A stretch of DNA of 64,000 nt from an uncultured Tolumonas sp. (GCF_963556105.2 NZ_OY829944.1:1211001-1275000); one strand, 5' to 3'; shown: positions 1 to 9,260, numbered from the stretch's first letter. Numbers and translations are program-made. Notes: generated from the sequence alone by a model not told the origin.

Positions 1-286
1 CCCGGTGAAATGGCAGCATAGGGTTGAATGGTCGCGGGTATATCGCAGCGGATACGAACTACTCTCTGAATTTCAGGCAAAAGGTATTGAGATAGTTACT
101 ATTCTGGATAAACCTCGATCATTACAACGCTTTGATGAGAAAGTTAGTATTCCAGCCCTAGATATTAGTTATACCAACCAATTTTGGCTTGATCCATTAA
201 GTGGTAAGGTAGTACAGAGTTATCAGTATATGGGGCCCAATCTCGCAGTAGTTCAGTTTACTGTGTTAAAACCCTATGCTGAATAA
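1..286 (+). CDS. YjbF/GfcB-like lipoprotein, C-terminal part (truncated by window start)
   Basis: Only the last 94 or so codons are present; the reading frame is open to the left edge, so the real start lies outside the window. The fragment ends in a beta-rich tail (tyrosine- and tryptophan-rich, LDPLSGKVVQS then FTVLKPYAE). I assign it to the YjbF/GfcB family mainly because the next two genes are GfcC-like and YjbH-like, which is the order of the E. coli yjbEFGH and gfcABCD operons. Family members are outer-membrane-linked lipoproteins used in exopolysaccharide or group 4 capsule production. The next gene starts nine bases downstream, so the three are very probably one operon. The family assignment is moderately secure; the exact role is not known. 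Confidence 0.6.
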   Translation, partial: PVKWQHRVEWSRVYRSGYELLSEFQAKGIEIVTILDKPRSLQRFDEKVSIPALDISYTNQFWLDPLSGKVVQSYQYMGPNLAVVQFTVLKPYAE

Positions 287-295
287 GAGGTGTAC

Positions 296-1048
296 ATGTT
301 ATATCTAATCCGGATTATTGTATTGATTATTTTCACGGGAACATTTGTTCAATCGGCTGAACTAAAAATGTTCTATCAGCATATAGCTATTTCGTCAATT
401 CAATTGGCCGATGGTGCGAGATTAGATCAATTTTATTCCAGACTTCACTTAACCCAAGATATTGATTGGAATACTTCATTAATTACTAGCCCAACGGCAC
501 AAAAATATTTTGAATTGCGATCTCTTATTTTGAAAAAAAAATTAGAGCAACTGGAATATTATTGGCTGCAACAGGGGGAGACTGGTTTGACCCAATCAGT
601 ACGTCAGCTAAAAAATGAGCTTTTTAAAATATCGGTTGCTGGTAGAATTAAAGCAGAACTCGACCCAGATATAATCCGATTACAAGTAGAATTTAATCGC
701 CCGCTGATTGGTCATTATTCCCTTTATACCGCGCCACATCATGAATTTCTTTATCTACAGGGCCTAATAAATGCTAAATCAATCATCACATTGCAATCTG
801 GTTGGTCAATCGAGCAATATGTGAATAACACCACTCGTTTGGTTGGTGCTGATGAAAGTATGGGTTATCTAATAGAAGGGAATGGCCAGTGGAAGCAAGT
901 GCCATTGGCTTATTGGAATAAAAAGCATATTGAACCAGCGCCAGGAGCCACATTATTCATTGGTTTTGAGCCAACATTATTACCTGATGAGATGTCAGAT
1001 GTGAATACGTTAATTGCAGATTACATTGCTAACAGGATCCCACAATAA
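296..1048 (+). CDS. GfcC/YjbG-like periplasmic capsule/exopolysaccharide protein
   Basis: The 250-residue product begins with a hydrophobic signal peptide (LIRIIVLIIFTGTF, likely cut after QSA), so it should be periplasmic. The body resembles the GfcC/YjbG family, which acts in assembly or export of surface polysaccharide, possibly by contacting the outer membrane. A GTG at 290 is in frame, but AGAGG at 286-290 is correctly spaced for the ATG at 296, which I take as the start. Its stop codon overlaps the start of the YjbH-like gene (TAATG), indicating translational coupling. Middle residues include HHEFLYLQGLINAK and a C-terminal GATLFIGFEP stretch typical of the family. No catalytic activity is expected. 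Confidence 0.72.
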   Translation: MLYLIRIIVLIIFTGTFVQSAELKMFYQHIAISSIQLADGARLDQFYSRLHLTQDIDWNTSLITSPTAQKYFELRSLILKKKLEQLEYYWLQQGETGLTQSVRQLKNELFKISVAGRIKAELDPDIIRLQVEFNRPLIGHYSLYTAPHHEFLYLQGLINAKSIITLQSGWSIEQYVNNTTRLVGADESMGYLIEGNGQWKQVPLAYWNKKHIEPAPGATLFIGFEPTLLPDEMSDVNTLIADYIANRIPQ

Positions 1049-3165
1049 TGATGACAAAAATACTGTTTAGATTGTGCTGCGTATCTATTGCTGTCATTAC
1101 TGTGCTTAACGGACAAACAATGGCAGCTGAACTTGCCAACGTTAATACCAGCTATGATCTTCCTGGTGTGTCTCAAACCGATTTTGGTGGCGTGGGTTTG
1201 CTTCAAATGTCGACAGCCAGAATGGCTCGCAGCGGCGAATTTAGTGCTAGTTATCGGGATAATGCAGAATATCGCCGCTATGCTGTTTCATTGCAATTCA
1301 TTGACTGGTTGGAAACAACGCTTCGCTATACTGACGTGCGCACAAGGCTTTACAGCCCATATACAAATTTCAGTGGAGATCAAACCTATAAAGATAAGGG
1401 ATTTGACCTTAAGGCGCGGTTATGGAAAGAAACTTTTTGGCTACCTGAATCATCAGTTGGTTTACGTGATATCGCAGGCACTGGATTATTTGATAGTGAA
1501 TTTTTCGCTGCAAGTAAACGAGCCGGACCACTTGATTTCACTTTAGGTGTTGGATGGGGGAATATGGCGGAAAGCGGTAATATTAAAAATCCTGCTTGTT
1601 CTATTTCTAGTGGTTTTTGCCAACGAGCAGCAAATAAATCAACGGGTCAATTTGAAATAGGCAATTTTTTTCATGGCCCGGCAGCTTTATTTGGTGGCAT
1701 AGAATACCAAACACCATGGAATCCTTTGCGGCTGAAGCTTGAATATGATGGGAACGATTACAGCAATGAAACAGCTGGCGTTATAAAACAAAACACGCCA
1801 TTTAATGTGGGTTTTGTTTATCGAGCAACAGATCTTTTTGATACAACATTAAGCTACCAACGAGGGAATACCCTGATGTGGGGCTTCACATTGCGCACCA
1901 ATTTTAACGATCTGAAACCATATCATATTGATGCCCAGCGACAGGCATACGCACTAAAATCAGTACCGGATATCAACGAAGTAAATTGGTCAAAAGTTGC
2001 TAATGAACTAGATGACAATGCAGGTTACAAAAATGCAAATATTTATGCTGATAATAAACAGGTAACAGTTGTTGCAGAGCAAACTAAATATAACGATACA
2101 AAAGAAGCAAATCTGAGAGCGTCGACGATCTTGGCTAATCATTTACCTCCCACAATAGAAGAGTATAAGATTGTCAATACAAAGCAGAATATACCTGCTT
2201 CGGTGATAAAAACAAATGCGGATACATTCAAACAACAACAGACGGGTTTTCCATTGGGGCTTGATCAAGATGATTCTATTACGTATAAGCCTATGTCAAT
2301 ACCTACTGAGCCTGATTATGGCAATTTAGTCTTACAAAACAAACCCGAACGCTGGACATTTTCTGCTGAACCCACTCTGACACAATCGATCGGTGGTGCA
2401 GAATCATTTTACATGTATCAGATTGGCGCTAAAGGTAGTGCAGATTTAACTATTACCGATCATTGGTCAATTGGTGGAACCGCAAATCTTAATATTCTTA
2501 ATAACTATGACAGATTTAATTATAAAAATCCGCCAATCGATGGTGCTGCATTGCCACGAGTGCGTACATGGATCAGAGAGTATGTCACATCGTCAAATGT
2601 ATTGTTGTCTGATTTGCAATTGACGGATATTGAATATCCAGCAAAAGATTTATATCTTCAAACATATGCTGGTTATTTAGAGTTAATGTATGCCGGTATC
2701 GGCTCTGAAATCTTACTCCGTCCGTATAATCAATCATGGGCAATAGGAGTGGATGGTAATTATGTTAGACAAAGAGACTGGAATGATACCCTCCAACTAG
2801 CGGATTATGACGTCTTTACTGGCCATGTGACAACATATTGGGATTTGCCCTTTATTAAAGGAGGAATGGCTAAGATTAGTGTTGGTCAATATTTGGCTGG
2901 TGATAAAGGTGTAACATTTGATCTGTCCCGTCAGTTTGATAGTGGTATTGTTGCGGGGGCATTTGTTACTAAAACAAATGTAAGTGCAAGTGACTACGGT
3001 GAGGGTAGCTTTACCAAAGGACTATATATATCAATACCATTGGATTTGATGTTAGTTCATCCATCAACTAGACATGCGACAATCAGCTGGGTTCCGTTAA
3101 CTAGAGACGGGGGACAGAAATTGGGGACACGTTATAGTTTATATAACTTAATGAAAAATAAATGA
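1048..3165 (+). CDS. YjbH/GfcD-like outer-membrane polysaccharide protein
   Basis: The 705-residue protein has a signal peptide (cleavage near residue 27, after TMA) and then the N-terminal family pattern LPGVSQTDFGGVGLLQMSTARM. Alternating hydrophobic and polar residues across the rest suggest an outer-membrane beta barrel, including a C-terminal barrel-like segment (about residues 450-705). Members of the YjbH/GfcD family are predicted outer-membrane proteins of exopolysaccharide and group 4 capsule operons, believed to help secrete the polymer. The length agrees with the family (about 680-700). An ATG also occurs one codon later (1051). It is coupled to the GfcC-like gene and lies 13 bases before the initiating glycosyltransferase gene, tying secretion and synthesis together. 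Confidence 0.8.
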   Translation: MMTKILFRLCCVSIAVITVLNGQTMAAELANVNTSYDLPGVSQTDFGGVGLLQMSTARMARSGEFSASYRDNAEYRRYAVSLQFIDWLETTLRYTDVRTRLYSPYTNFSGDQTYKDKGFDLKARLWKETFWLPESSVGLRDIAGTGLFDSEFFAASKRAGPLDFTLGVGWGNMAESGNIKNPACSISSGFCQRAANKSTGQFEIGNFFHGPAALFGGIEYQTPWNPLRLKLEYDGNDYSNETAGVIKQNTPFNVGFVYRATDLFDTTLSYQRGNTLMWGFTLRTNFNDLKPYHIDAQRQAYALKSVPDINEVNWSKVANELDDNAGYKNANIYADNKQVTVVAEQTKYNDTKEANLRASTILANHLPPTIEEYKIVNTKQNIPASVIKTNADTFKQQQTGFPLGLDQDDSITYKPMSIPTEPDYGNLVLQNKPERWTFSAEPTLTQSIGGAESFYMYQIGAKGSADLTITDHWSIGGTANLNILNNYDRFNYKNPPIDGAALPRVRTWIREYVTSSNVLLSDLQLTDIEYPAKDLYLQTYAGYLELMYAGIGSEILLRPYNQSWAIGVDGNYVRQRDWNDTLQLADYDVFTGHVTTYWDLPFIKGGMAKISVGQYLAGDKGVTFDLSRQFDSGIVAGAFVTKTNVSASDYGEGSFTKGLYISIPLDLMLVHPSTRHATISWVPLTRDGGQKLGTRYSLYNLMKNK

Positions 3166-3178
3166 GCAGGAAATTGAT

Positions 3179-4588
3179 ATGGAATTCAGAAAGCAAAGTG
3201 TATTACTTGGTAATGCATCTCTCGTAGCAGCCATACAACGAATTGCAGACGTTTGTTTAATTGTTACATCATTGAGTGTTGTATGCTTTTTTGAACAAAG
3301 AAAATGGCTACTGAGTCATTGGGTTATGGTTTTAGTTGCGATTGTTATATTTCAGCTAGTTGCTGAAGCAACAGATTTTTATCGTTCGTGGCGTGGAGTG
3401 CCTGTAGCGAAAGAAATTAAAAATGCGATAATCTTGATTACATGCACTTTATGTTGTTCATTATTAATATTATTGTTATTTGTTGAATTTTCTAGGCCTG
3501 ATATTGTCTTTATAGCAAAATGGTATATTAGTCTATGTATATCAATTTCAGTATTTAGGTTCTGTTTGCGTAATGCAGTTGGTTATTTAAGAGGAAAAGG
3601 TTATAACAAAAAAAATGCAGCTATTGTGGGTAAAACATCAGTAGGAACTTATTTGGGAGAACAACTAATATTATCACCATGGTTAGGTATTTCGGTTGTT
3701 GGATATTATGATGATAATGAAACGGGATTTGTTGAAATAGATAATGAGAAAATTCCTGTTTTAGGCGAATTAGAGCAATTAGTAAATGATGCCAAAGGTG
3801 GGAAAATAGATAGAATTTATATTACGCTACCGATGTGCCATGAAAAAAGAATTAGAGAATTAATAACAGAACTTTCAGACACAACATGTTCTGTTCTTTT
3901 TGTGCCTGATATATTTACATTCAATTTATTACATTCGAGATCATTTGAAATTAATGGTATTCCTCTTATTTCAATTTTTGATACACCGATGGTTGGTTCT
4001 AATGTTTTTATTAAAAGAATAGAAGATATTATATTGTCATCAATAATTTTATTATTGATATCGCCTATTTTATGTATGATTGCTTTAGCTGTTAAATTTA
4101 CATCATCGGGTCCAATTATTTTCAAACAAAATCGGTATGGAATTGATGGCCGTGAAATTAATGTTTGGAAATTCAGATCAATGAATGTTATGGAGAATGG
4201 CGGTTCGGTTTCACAAGCGAAGAAAGGCGATAAGCGTTTTACTCCTATTGGTGCATTTTTAAGACAAACATCTCTTGATGAGTTGCCGCAATTCATTAAT
4301 GTATTAAAAGGTGATATGTCAATTGTTGGGCCTAGACCTCATGCTGTTGCACATAATGAACAATACAGAAAAATAATAAAAGGATATATGTTGCGTCATA
4401 AAGTTAAGCCGGGCATTACTGGACTGGCACAAGTTAATGGTTGGCGCGGTGAAACTGATACATTAGAAAAGATGGAAAAAAGAATTGAATATGATTTAGA
4501 GTATATAAGAACATGGAGTCTATGGCTTGATTTTAAAATTGTATTTTTTACGATATTTAAAGGCTTTATTAACAAAAACGCATACTAA
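3179..4588 (+). CDS. wcaJ: WcaJ-type undecaprenyl-phosphate hexose-1-phosphate transferase
   Basis: This inner-membrane enzyme should start repeat-unit synthesis by moving a hexose-1-phosphate (glucose or galactose in characterised relatives) from the UDP-sugar to undecaprenyl phosphate. The 469 residues show four N-terminal membrane segments (within about 20-130), a Rossmann-like middle (KKNAAIVGKTSVG), a further hydrophobic helix near 280-305, and a C-terminal bacterial sugar transferase domain with KFRSM, the catalytic D367-E368 (SLDELPQ), GPRPHAV and KPGITGLAQVNGW. This arrangement is that of polyprenyl phosphohexose-1-phosphate transferases such as WcaJ. AGCAGG at 3165-3170 is the ribosome binding site. 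From here the sequence becomes AT-rich. The sugar specificity cannot be read from sequence. Confidence 0.88.
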   Translation: MEFRKQSVLLGNASLVAAIQRIADVCLIVTSLSVVCFFEQRKWLLSHWVMVLVAIVIFQLVAEATDFYRSWRGVPVAKEIKNAIILITCTLCCSLLILLLFVEFSRPDIVFIAKWYISLCISISVFRFCLRNAVGYLRGKGYNKKNAAIVGKTSVGTYLGEQLILSPWLGISVVGYYDDNETGFVEIDNEKIPVLGELEQLVNDAKGGKIDRIYITLPMCHEKRIRELITELSDTTCSVLFVPDIFTFNLLHSRSFEINGIPLISIFDTPMVGSNVFIKRIEDIILSSIILLLISPILCMIALAVKFTSSGPIIFKQNRYGIDGREINVWKFRSMNVMENGGSVSQAKKGDKRFTPIGAFLRQTSLDELPQFINVLKGDMSIVGPRPHAVAHNEQYRKIIKGYMLRHKVKPGITGLAQVNGWRGETDTLEKMEKRIEYDLEYIRTWSLWLDFKIVFFTIFKGFINKNAY

Positions 4589-4665
4589 AACAAGCCGTAA
4601 CTATTTGAAAAATAACAATTTATCTAAAGAAATACTTATAAACTCAACGATAAAAAGGAAATTAG

Positions 4666-5739
4666 ATGCAATTAGTCGAAGATTTTTTATTGACAAATGG
4701 TCTTGTGTATAAAAAAGAAATTAGTTTATCAAATATTACCTATTGCAAGACAGGTGGATTATGTCAGTTAATGATATTGCCAAGCAATAGTGAGCAGTTT
4801 GGAAGTGTATATGGCTTTCTGAAAAGTAATGGCATTAAATTTAGTATCATCGGTGAAACCTCTAATATGTTATTTCTAGATGATGTTACTTATGGTGTGA
4901 TTATATCAACGAAACTTTTAGATAACATATCGATATGTAATGATAAAGTAAAAGTTGATGCAGGTGTTAATTTAGGTCAATTTCTCAGACTCATGTATTC
5001 AAAAAAAATTGCTGGTTTTGAAGGGCTTGAGGGTATACCAGGATCTGTAGGTGGTGCTGCATTTATGAATGCAGGTGCATATGGATATGAAATATCTGAC
5101 AAAATATATTCAGTAGAATGTTTGAATGAACACGGGGATATAATTACTTTGAATAAGGATGCATGCTCATTCACTCAAAGACATTCAATTTTTAGAGAAA
5201 GTAAGAAATATATAATATTAAGTGTCATGTTTGACATGGATGTTTCTAGTGATCCAAACTACTATAGAAAAATTGAGCAGTATCATATTTCTAGACATTC
5301 ATATCAAGAGTTTGTGCTTCCAAATATAGGAAGTGTTTTTACTGCCAAGAAATGTGTATATGATGAATTTTGTAAGGTAGATTGGAAATATAAAATAATA
5401 TACAAAATTTTAATAAAAATATTTTATAATAAAATGGCGAGATTTTTTAATAGAAAATCACCAAATAGATCTATTTTGAATGACTTTACTGTTAAATATT
5501 TTAAGCTGGATAAAGTTAAAAATGTCTTTTCAATAAAACACATTAACATGATAGCAAATCAAAATTTAAATTCATGGGATATACTTGAATACATGTATTC
5601 AATGAAACAAATTTTAGAAAATAGAGTAACTTTAGAGAATGACATTGTTGTCGATTCCATTGTGAAATGGGATTGTGATAATAATGACGTACAGTCATAT
5701 AAGAGGAAAATTAGCAGTGTCATTGGTAGTTGGAAATGA
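4666..5739 (+). CDS. Divergent MurB-like FAD-dependent oxidoreductase of the polysaccharide locus
   Basis: MurB reduces UDP-GlcNAc-enolpyruvate to UDP-MurNAc with NADPH and FAD. This 357-residue protein keeps the FAD-domain signatures: YCKTGG near 26, IIGETSNMLF (61-70) and the run GIPGSVGGAAFMNAGAYG at 123-140. Against E. coli MurB, recalled from memory, the catalytic Arg159 matches R172 (QRHSIF) and Ser229 matches S223 (GSVF). The KNP that follows the serine is TAK here, and the general-acid Glu325 (LEPEV) is replaced by D326 (LENDI). Residues 235-275 are unusually basic and hydrophobic. It sits among polysaccharide genes between the initiating transferase and the flippase, so it is probably not the housekeeping MurB. 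A role in making a lactyl-type ether or related sugar acid is my inference. GGAA at 4658-4661 precedes the ATG. Confidence 0.75.
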   Translation: MQLVEDFLLTNGLVYKKEISLSNITYCKTGGLCQLMILPSNSEQFGSVYGFLKSNGIKFSIIGETSNMLFLDDVTYGVIISTKLLDNISICNDKVKVDAGVNLGQFLRLMYSKKIAGFEGLEGIPGSVGGAAFMNAGAYGYEISDKIYSVECLNEHGDIITLNKDACSFTQRHSIFRESKKYIILSVMFDMDVSSDPNYYRKIEQYHISRHSYQEFVLPNIGSVFTAKKCVYDEFCKVDWKYKIIYKILIKIFYNKMARFFNRKSPNRSILNDFTVKYFKLDKVKNVFSIKHINMIANQNLNSWDILEYMYSMKQILENRVTLENDIVVDSIVKWDCDNNDVQSYKRKISSVIGSWK

Positions 5740-7265
5740 AAAAAAGTCTCATCAAAAATACATTATATTTATTATTTAAACTTTCTGTTACGTTAGCTGC
5801 TAATCTTTATATAAGCAGAGCGTTGTTAAATATATTAGGGATTAACGATTTTGGTATTTTTAATGTCGTTAATGGTGCCGTATTAACTTTAACAATGCTA
5901 TCTAGTTCTTTATCTGTTGCAATAAGTAGATTTTTTAATTTTGAAATAGGTAGGCATAACTCACAAAGATTAAATACTATTTATTCATCATCTATTATTT
6001 TTCATTCTTCATTGTGCATAATTATTTTTATTCTAGGTGTTATCATTGCAAAGCCAGTAATCTATGATTTTCTGAATATTTCAACAGAAAGGCAGGCAAT
6101 TGCATTAAGTGTATATTATTTTTCGCTTCTTTCATTTTGTATGATGCTAATATCTATAACATTTTCTGCACTTATCATTGCACACGAGGATATGAGAGCA
6201 TTTAGTGTTATTGGTTTAATAGAGTCATTTTTAAAAGTTATTGCAACGATATCTCTAGGGAAACTATCTTACGATAAGTTGTATTTGTATTCATTGCTAA
6301 TGATGTGTATTACTATTTTAATGATGACTATATATTATTCCTTTATTAGAATGAAATATGGAAATATTAAATTTAAGTTTTCATTTGATAATAAATTACT
6401 AATGGAGGTATATAGTTTCGCTGGATGGAATTTATTTGGTTCAGGATCTGTTATTGCCAAAGAACAAGGTGTAAATATATTAGTTAATATATTTTTTGAT
6501 GTAAGGCTTAATGCGGCTCGTGCAATTTCATACCAAGTTAATAATGCAATAAATTCTATTGTTGGGCAGCTGAGTTTGGCTGTTTCACCAAGAGTAACCA
6601 AACTAGTAGCAAATAAAGATTTTGATGAATCACTAAGTTTGACATTTAGAACATCAAGATTTTCTTATTTATTCTTATTAATATTAGTTGTGCCTGTTTT
6701 TAATAATTTAGAGTTCATTCTCAAATCTTGGTTGAATGTTGTACCTGACTATACAATTATCTTTGTAGAGTTGATATTGCTTAATTTATTGATTGATTCC
6801 TTATCTGGACCTTTAATCTCATTATTACTTGCTATAGGAAATATAAGAAATTATCAACTATCTGTTGGGTTTATTAATTTTTTGAATTTGCCAATTAGTT
6901 ATTTAGTATTAAAAATAGGATATGGCGCATCTGCAACTATTTTTGTTTCAATTGTACTTTCGTTAGTAAGTCTAAACTTGAGGATTCTATTTTTAAGTCG
7001 AAGAGCTAGATTTCATTTTTTTGAATTTTATGAAAAAACGATAGTTCAAGTTATGCTTACTACCGTATTTGTAATAATGACAGTTTTTATATTTAATATG
7101 TTTTTTAAGACAACGGTTGTTTTATCTGATTTTATTGTTAACTTTGGTAGCATATTGGCTGTAAGTTTATTTTTTGTCTTTTTTTTAGGTCTATCAATGG
7201 ACGAAAAGTCATATTTGACAAAAAAAATAAAACTCTCATTTATTAAAAGCAAGGTGTATCTATGA
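5736..7265 (+). CDS. wzx: Wzx-type lipid-linked oligosaccharide flippase
   Basis: The product (509 residues) is almost wholly hydrophobic, with about twelve to fourteen predicted membrane helices, and begins with a short basic segment (MKKSLIKNTLYLLFKL). It resembles the MATE-like polysaccharide transporters that flip undecaprenyl-linked repeat units across the inner membrane. Typical features are the SRALLNILGINDFGIFNVV stretch near the N terminus and alternating long helices without large soluble domains. An in-frame TTG lies at 5730, but the ATG at 5736 overlaps the stop codon of the MurB-like gene (ATGA) and is the better start. The gene is strongly AT-rich like its neighbours and is coupled at its own end to the pyruvyltransferase gene. 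Confidence 0.82.
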   Translation: MKKSLIKNTLYLLFKLSVTLAANLYISRALLNILGINDFGIFNVVNGAVLTLTMLSSSLSVAISRFFNFEIGRHNSQRLNTIYSSSIIFHSSLCIIIFILGVIIAKPVIYDFLNISTERQAIALSVYYFSLLSFCMMLISITFSALIIAHEDMRAFSVIGLIESFLKVIATISLGKLSYDKLYLYSLLMMCITILMMTIYYSFIRMKYGNIKFKFSFDNKLLMEVYSFAGWNLFGSGSVIAKEQGVNILVNIFFDVRLNAARAISYQVNNAINSIVGQLSLAVSPRVTKLVANKDFDESLSLTFRTSRFSYLFLLILVVPVFNNLEFILKSWLNVVPDYTIIFVELILLNLLIDSLSGPLISLLLAIGNIRNYQLSVGFINFLNLPISYLVLKIGYGASATIFVSIVLSLVSLNLRILFLSRRARFHFFEFYEKTIVQVMLTTVFVIMTVFIFNMFFKTTVVLSDFIVNFGSILAVSLFFVFFLGLSMDEKSYLTKKIKLSFIKSKVYL

Positions 7266-8341
7266 AAAAAAAAGTTGCTATTGTAACTTTCCATAAGGCT
7301 CATAATTATGGGGCTGTATTACAAGCTTATGCACTAAAGTATAGAATTAATTCGCTTGGGTTTGATGTCGAATTTTACAATTATTATCCGGCTTGGATGA
7401 AGGAACATTATTCTTTATTTTATAAGAATGATAATTTTATCTCATCATTTAAAAGAAATATTGCCTGCCTCATAGATCTTAAACGAAGATATGTGCGCTT
7501 TAAAAGATTTTCAGATTTTATTAGTAAAGAACTAACTGAATGGAATGAAAATGAACTATTGGATGTCGACTTTATAGTTTTGGGTAGTGATCAAATTTGG
7601 AATCCAAATATTACTCAAGGCTTTGATAATAAGTGTTTTGGTTTTCTTGGTGAAAACGTTAAAGCTAAGGTTATTTCTTATGCTGCAAGTATGGAAACAA
7701 ATAAATTAAAAGATAAAGATATATCAGAATTTACTACATTATTGAATAATATTGACTCTATTGGTGTTAGAGAAGATTCATTAATGAGTTTCATAAAAGG
7801 ACATATACCTGATATTGAAATTCAACATAATTTAGATCCTACATTATTACTTGATAATACTGAATGGAATCAGTTAGTAACAAAAAATAATACAGCTGAA
7901 AAATATATTCTCATATATGAAAATTATAAAGATGAAAAAACCAGAAAAATTGCTGAATCAATTGCAGATAAGTATGGATTAAAAATTAAAACGTTGACAG
8001 CTGATGCTAATTGGCGGTATCCGAAGGATTTTGATACGGATGCTGGTCCGATTGAATTTTTAAATTTATTTAGTAATGCTAGTTTTGTTATAACCACATC
8101 TTACCATGGATTAGCATTTTCAATAAATTTTAAAAAACAATTTTTAACTCTTAAAGTAAAAAATGGAGTAAACAATAGAGCTGAGTCATTACTAAGATCG
8201 TTAAATTTACTTGATCATTTGATTGATTCTGAATCATTTACGATAGATTCTTATTCTGATATTGATTATGCTAAATTAGACCTAACATTGAATGGGCTTA
8301 GACGTAAGTCAATTGGCTATTTATCAGATAAATTAATATAG
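7262..8341 (+). CDS. Polysaccharide pyruvyltransferase family protein
   Basis: This 359-residue protein fits the polysaccharide pyruvyltransferase family (CsaB/WcaK type, PF04230): N-terminal VAIVTFHKAHNYGAVLQAYAL, then VLGSDQIWNPN, the LDPTLLL motif after a VREDS segment, and TTSYHGLAFSINF in the C-terminal half. Known members use phosphoenolpyruvate to place pyruvate ketals on sugars of exopolysaccharides or secondary wall polymers; some relatives are annotated only by fold. The start ATG overlaps the flippase stop (ATGA). Its presence within two genes of a MurB-like reductase is suggestive, because both deal with PEP-derived three-carbon groups on sugars, but sequence alone cannot tell whether they share a substrate. 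Confidence 0.8.
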   Translation: MKKKVAIVTFHKAHNYGAVLQAYALKYRINSLGFDVEFYNYYPAWMKEHYSLFYKNDNFISSFKRNIACLIDLKRRYVRFKRFSDFISKELTEWNENELLDVDFIVLGSDQIWNPNITQGFDNKCFGFLGENVKAKVISYAASMETNKLKDKDISEFTTLLNNIDSIGVREDSLMSFIKGHIPDIEIQHNLDPTLLLDNTEWNQLVTKNNTAEKYILIYENYKDEKTRKIAESIADKYGLKIKTLTADANWRYPKDFDTDAGPIEFLNLFSNASFVITTSYHGLAFSINFKKQFLTLKVKNGVNNRAESLLRSLNLLDHLIDSESFTIDSYSDIDYAKLDLTLNGLRRKSIGYLSDKLI

Positions 8342-8354
8342 TGCTAGAATTAAA

Positions 8355-9260
8355 ATGAAGAAACACATTGCGTTAAATATTGACAAAAATTATGTGAATT
8401 ATTGTTGCATTCTAATAAAATCATTTATTCATCATAATAATGAGTTGCATTTTCATATATTAAATAATGATTTAAATTCTGAAAATCAAAGCAAGATACA
8501 AAATATTGTTGAAGGTACTGATTCTGTAATTTCATTTCATTTTGTTAATGATAATAGATTTGATGGATTTCCTGTTTCAAATCAGTGGCCGACTGCCATA
8601 TATTACCGATTATTGATCCCAGAACTACTCCCAGCTGAACTTGAAAAGGTTCTATATTGTGATTGTGACGTTATGATCAGAGGCTCTATTGATGAGTTAT
8701 GGGATATCGATTTAACTGGATATGGTGTCGCTGCAGTTGAAGATGTTTTAAGTCCGATAACTCCAATGATTGAGCAGCTTGGCTGTGATCCTGAATTTGG
8801 ATATTTTAATTCAGGTGTAATGTTGATTAATTTATCATTTTGGCGAGAAAATAATATTTCTGAGTTGGCGTTATCATATTTGCAGTCAAATTTAGATAAA
8901 ATTAAGCATCCAGATCAAGATGCACTAAATTTTGTTCTTAATAAGCATTGGTATCGTTTGCATTATAAGTGGAACTTTTTAAGCACATATCAAAATCTGT
9001 ATTATGATAAAAATCACTTATTGGCTGATTATAATAAAACAATAAATAATTATCCCAAAATAATACATTTTTCCGGGGTGAAACCGTGGAATTCTAAGTG
9101 TCGAAGTATTTTCAAATATGAATATATAAAATTTTCTAATGATGCAAAATTAAATATTAACTTCAGCAGGCATAGTTCTATGGAATATATTAGGCATTTT
9201 GCTTTGTTGTTATTAGATAGAATGAAATTAAAAAAATGTAGTGTGAATTATTATTTTTAA
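8355..9260 (+). CDS. Glycosyltransferase family 8 (LPS glucosyl/galactosyltransferase-like)
   Basis: The 301-residue product has the GT8 layout: IALNIDKNYVNY at the N terminus, TAIYYRLLIPELLP, the metal-binding D103-x-D105 (YCDCDVM), YFNSGVMLINL, DQDALNFVL and the C-terminal HFSGVKPW. GT8 retaining enzymes such as WaaI/WaaJ and LgtC move glucose or galactose from UDP-sugars, so a glucosyl or galactosyl transfer in the repeat unit is likely, in the cytoplasm at the membrane face. It lies 13 bases after the pyruvyltransferase gene in the same direction. Downstream is a 71-base AT-rich spacer in which I see no clear signal. Confidence 0.84.
   Translation: MKKHIALNIDKNYVNYCCILIKSFIHHNNELHFHILNNDLNSENQSKIQNIVEGTDSVISFHFVNDNRFDGFPVSNQWPTAIYYRLLIPELLPAELEKVLYCDCDVMIRGSIDELWDIDLTGYGVAAVEDVLSPITPMIEQLGCDPEFGYFNSGVMLINLSFWRENNISELALSYLQSNLDKIKHPDQDALNFVLNKHWYRLHYKWNFLSTYQNLYYDKNHLLADYNKTINNYPKIIHFSGVKPWNSKCRSIFKYEYIKFSNDAKLNINFSRHSSMEYIRHFALLLLDRMKLKKCSVNYYF

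Noticed and set aside
3817-4296. 159-codon minus-strand frame within the wcaJ-like gene
   Set aside because: It lies wholly antisense to a conserved domain and has no family features or ribosome binding site.
4666-5739. The MurB-like gene as the housekeeping murB
   Set aside because: The general-acid Glu is replaced, the substrate domain is altered, and the context is a polysaccharide locus; the call remains open until the rest of the genome is seen.
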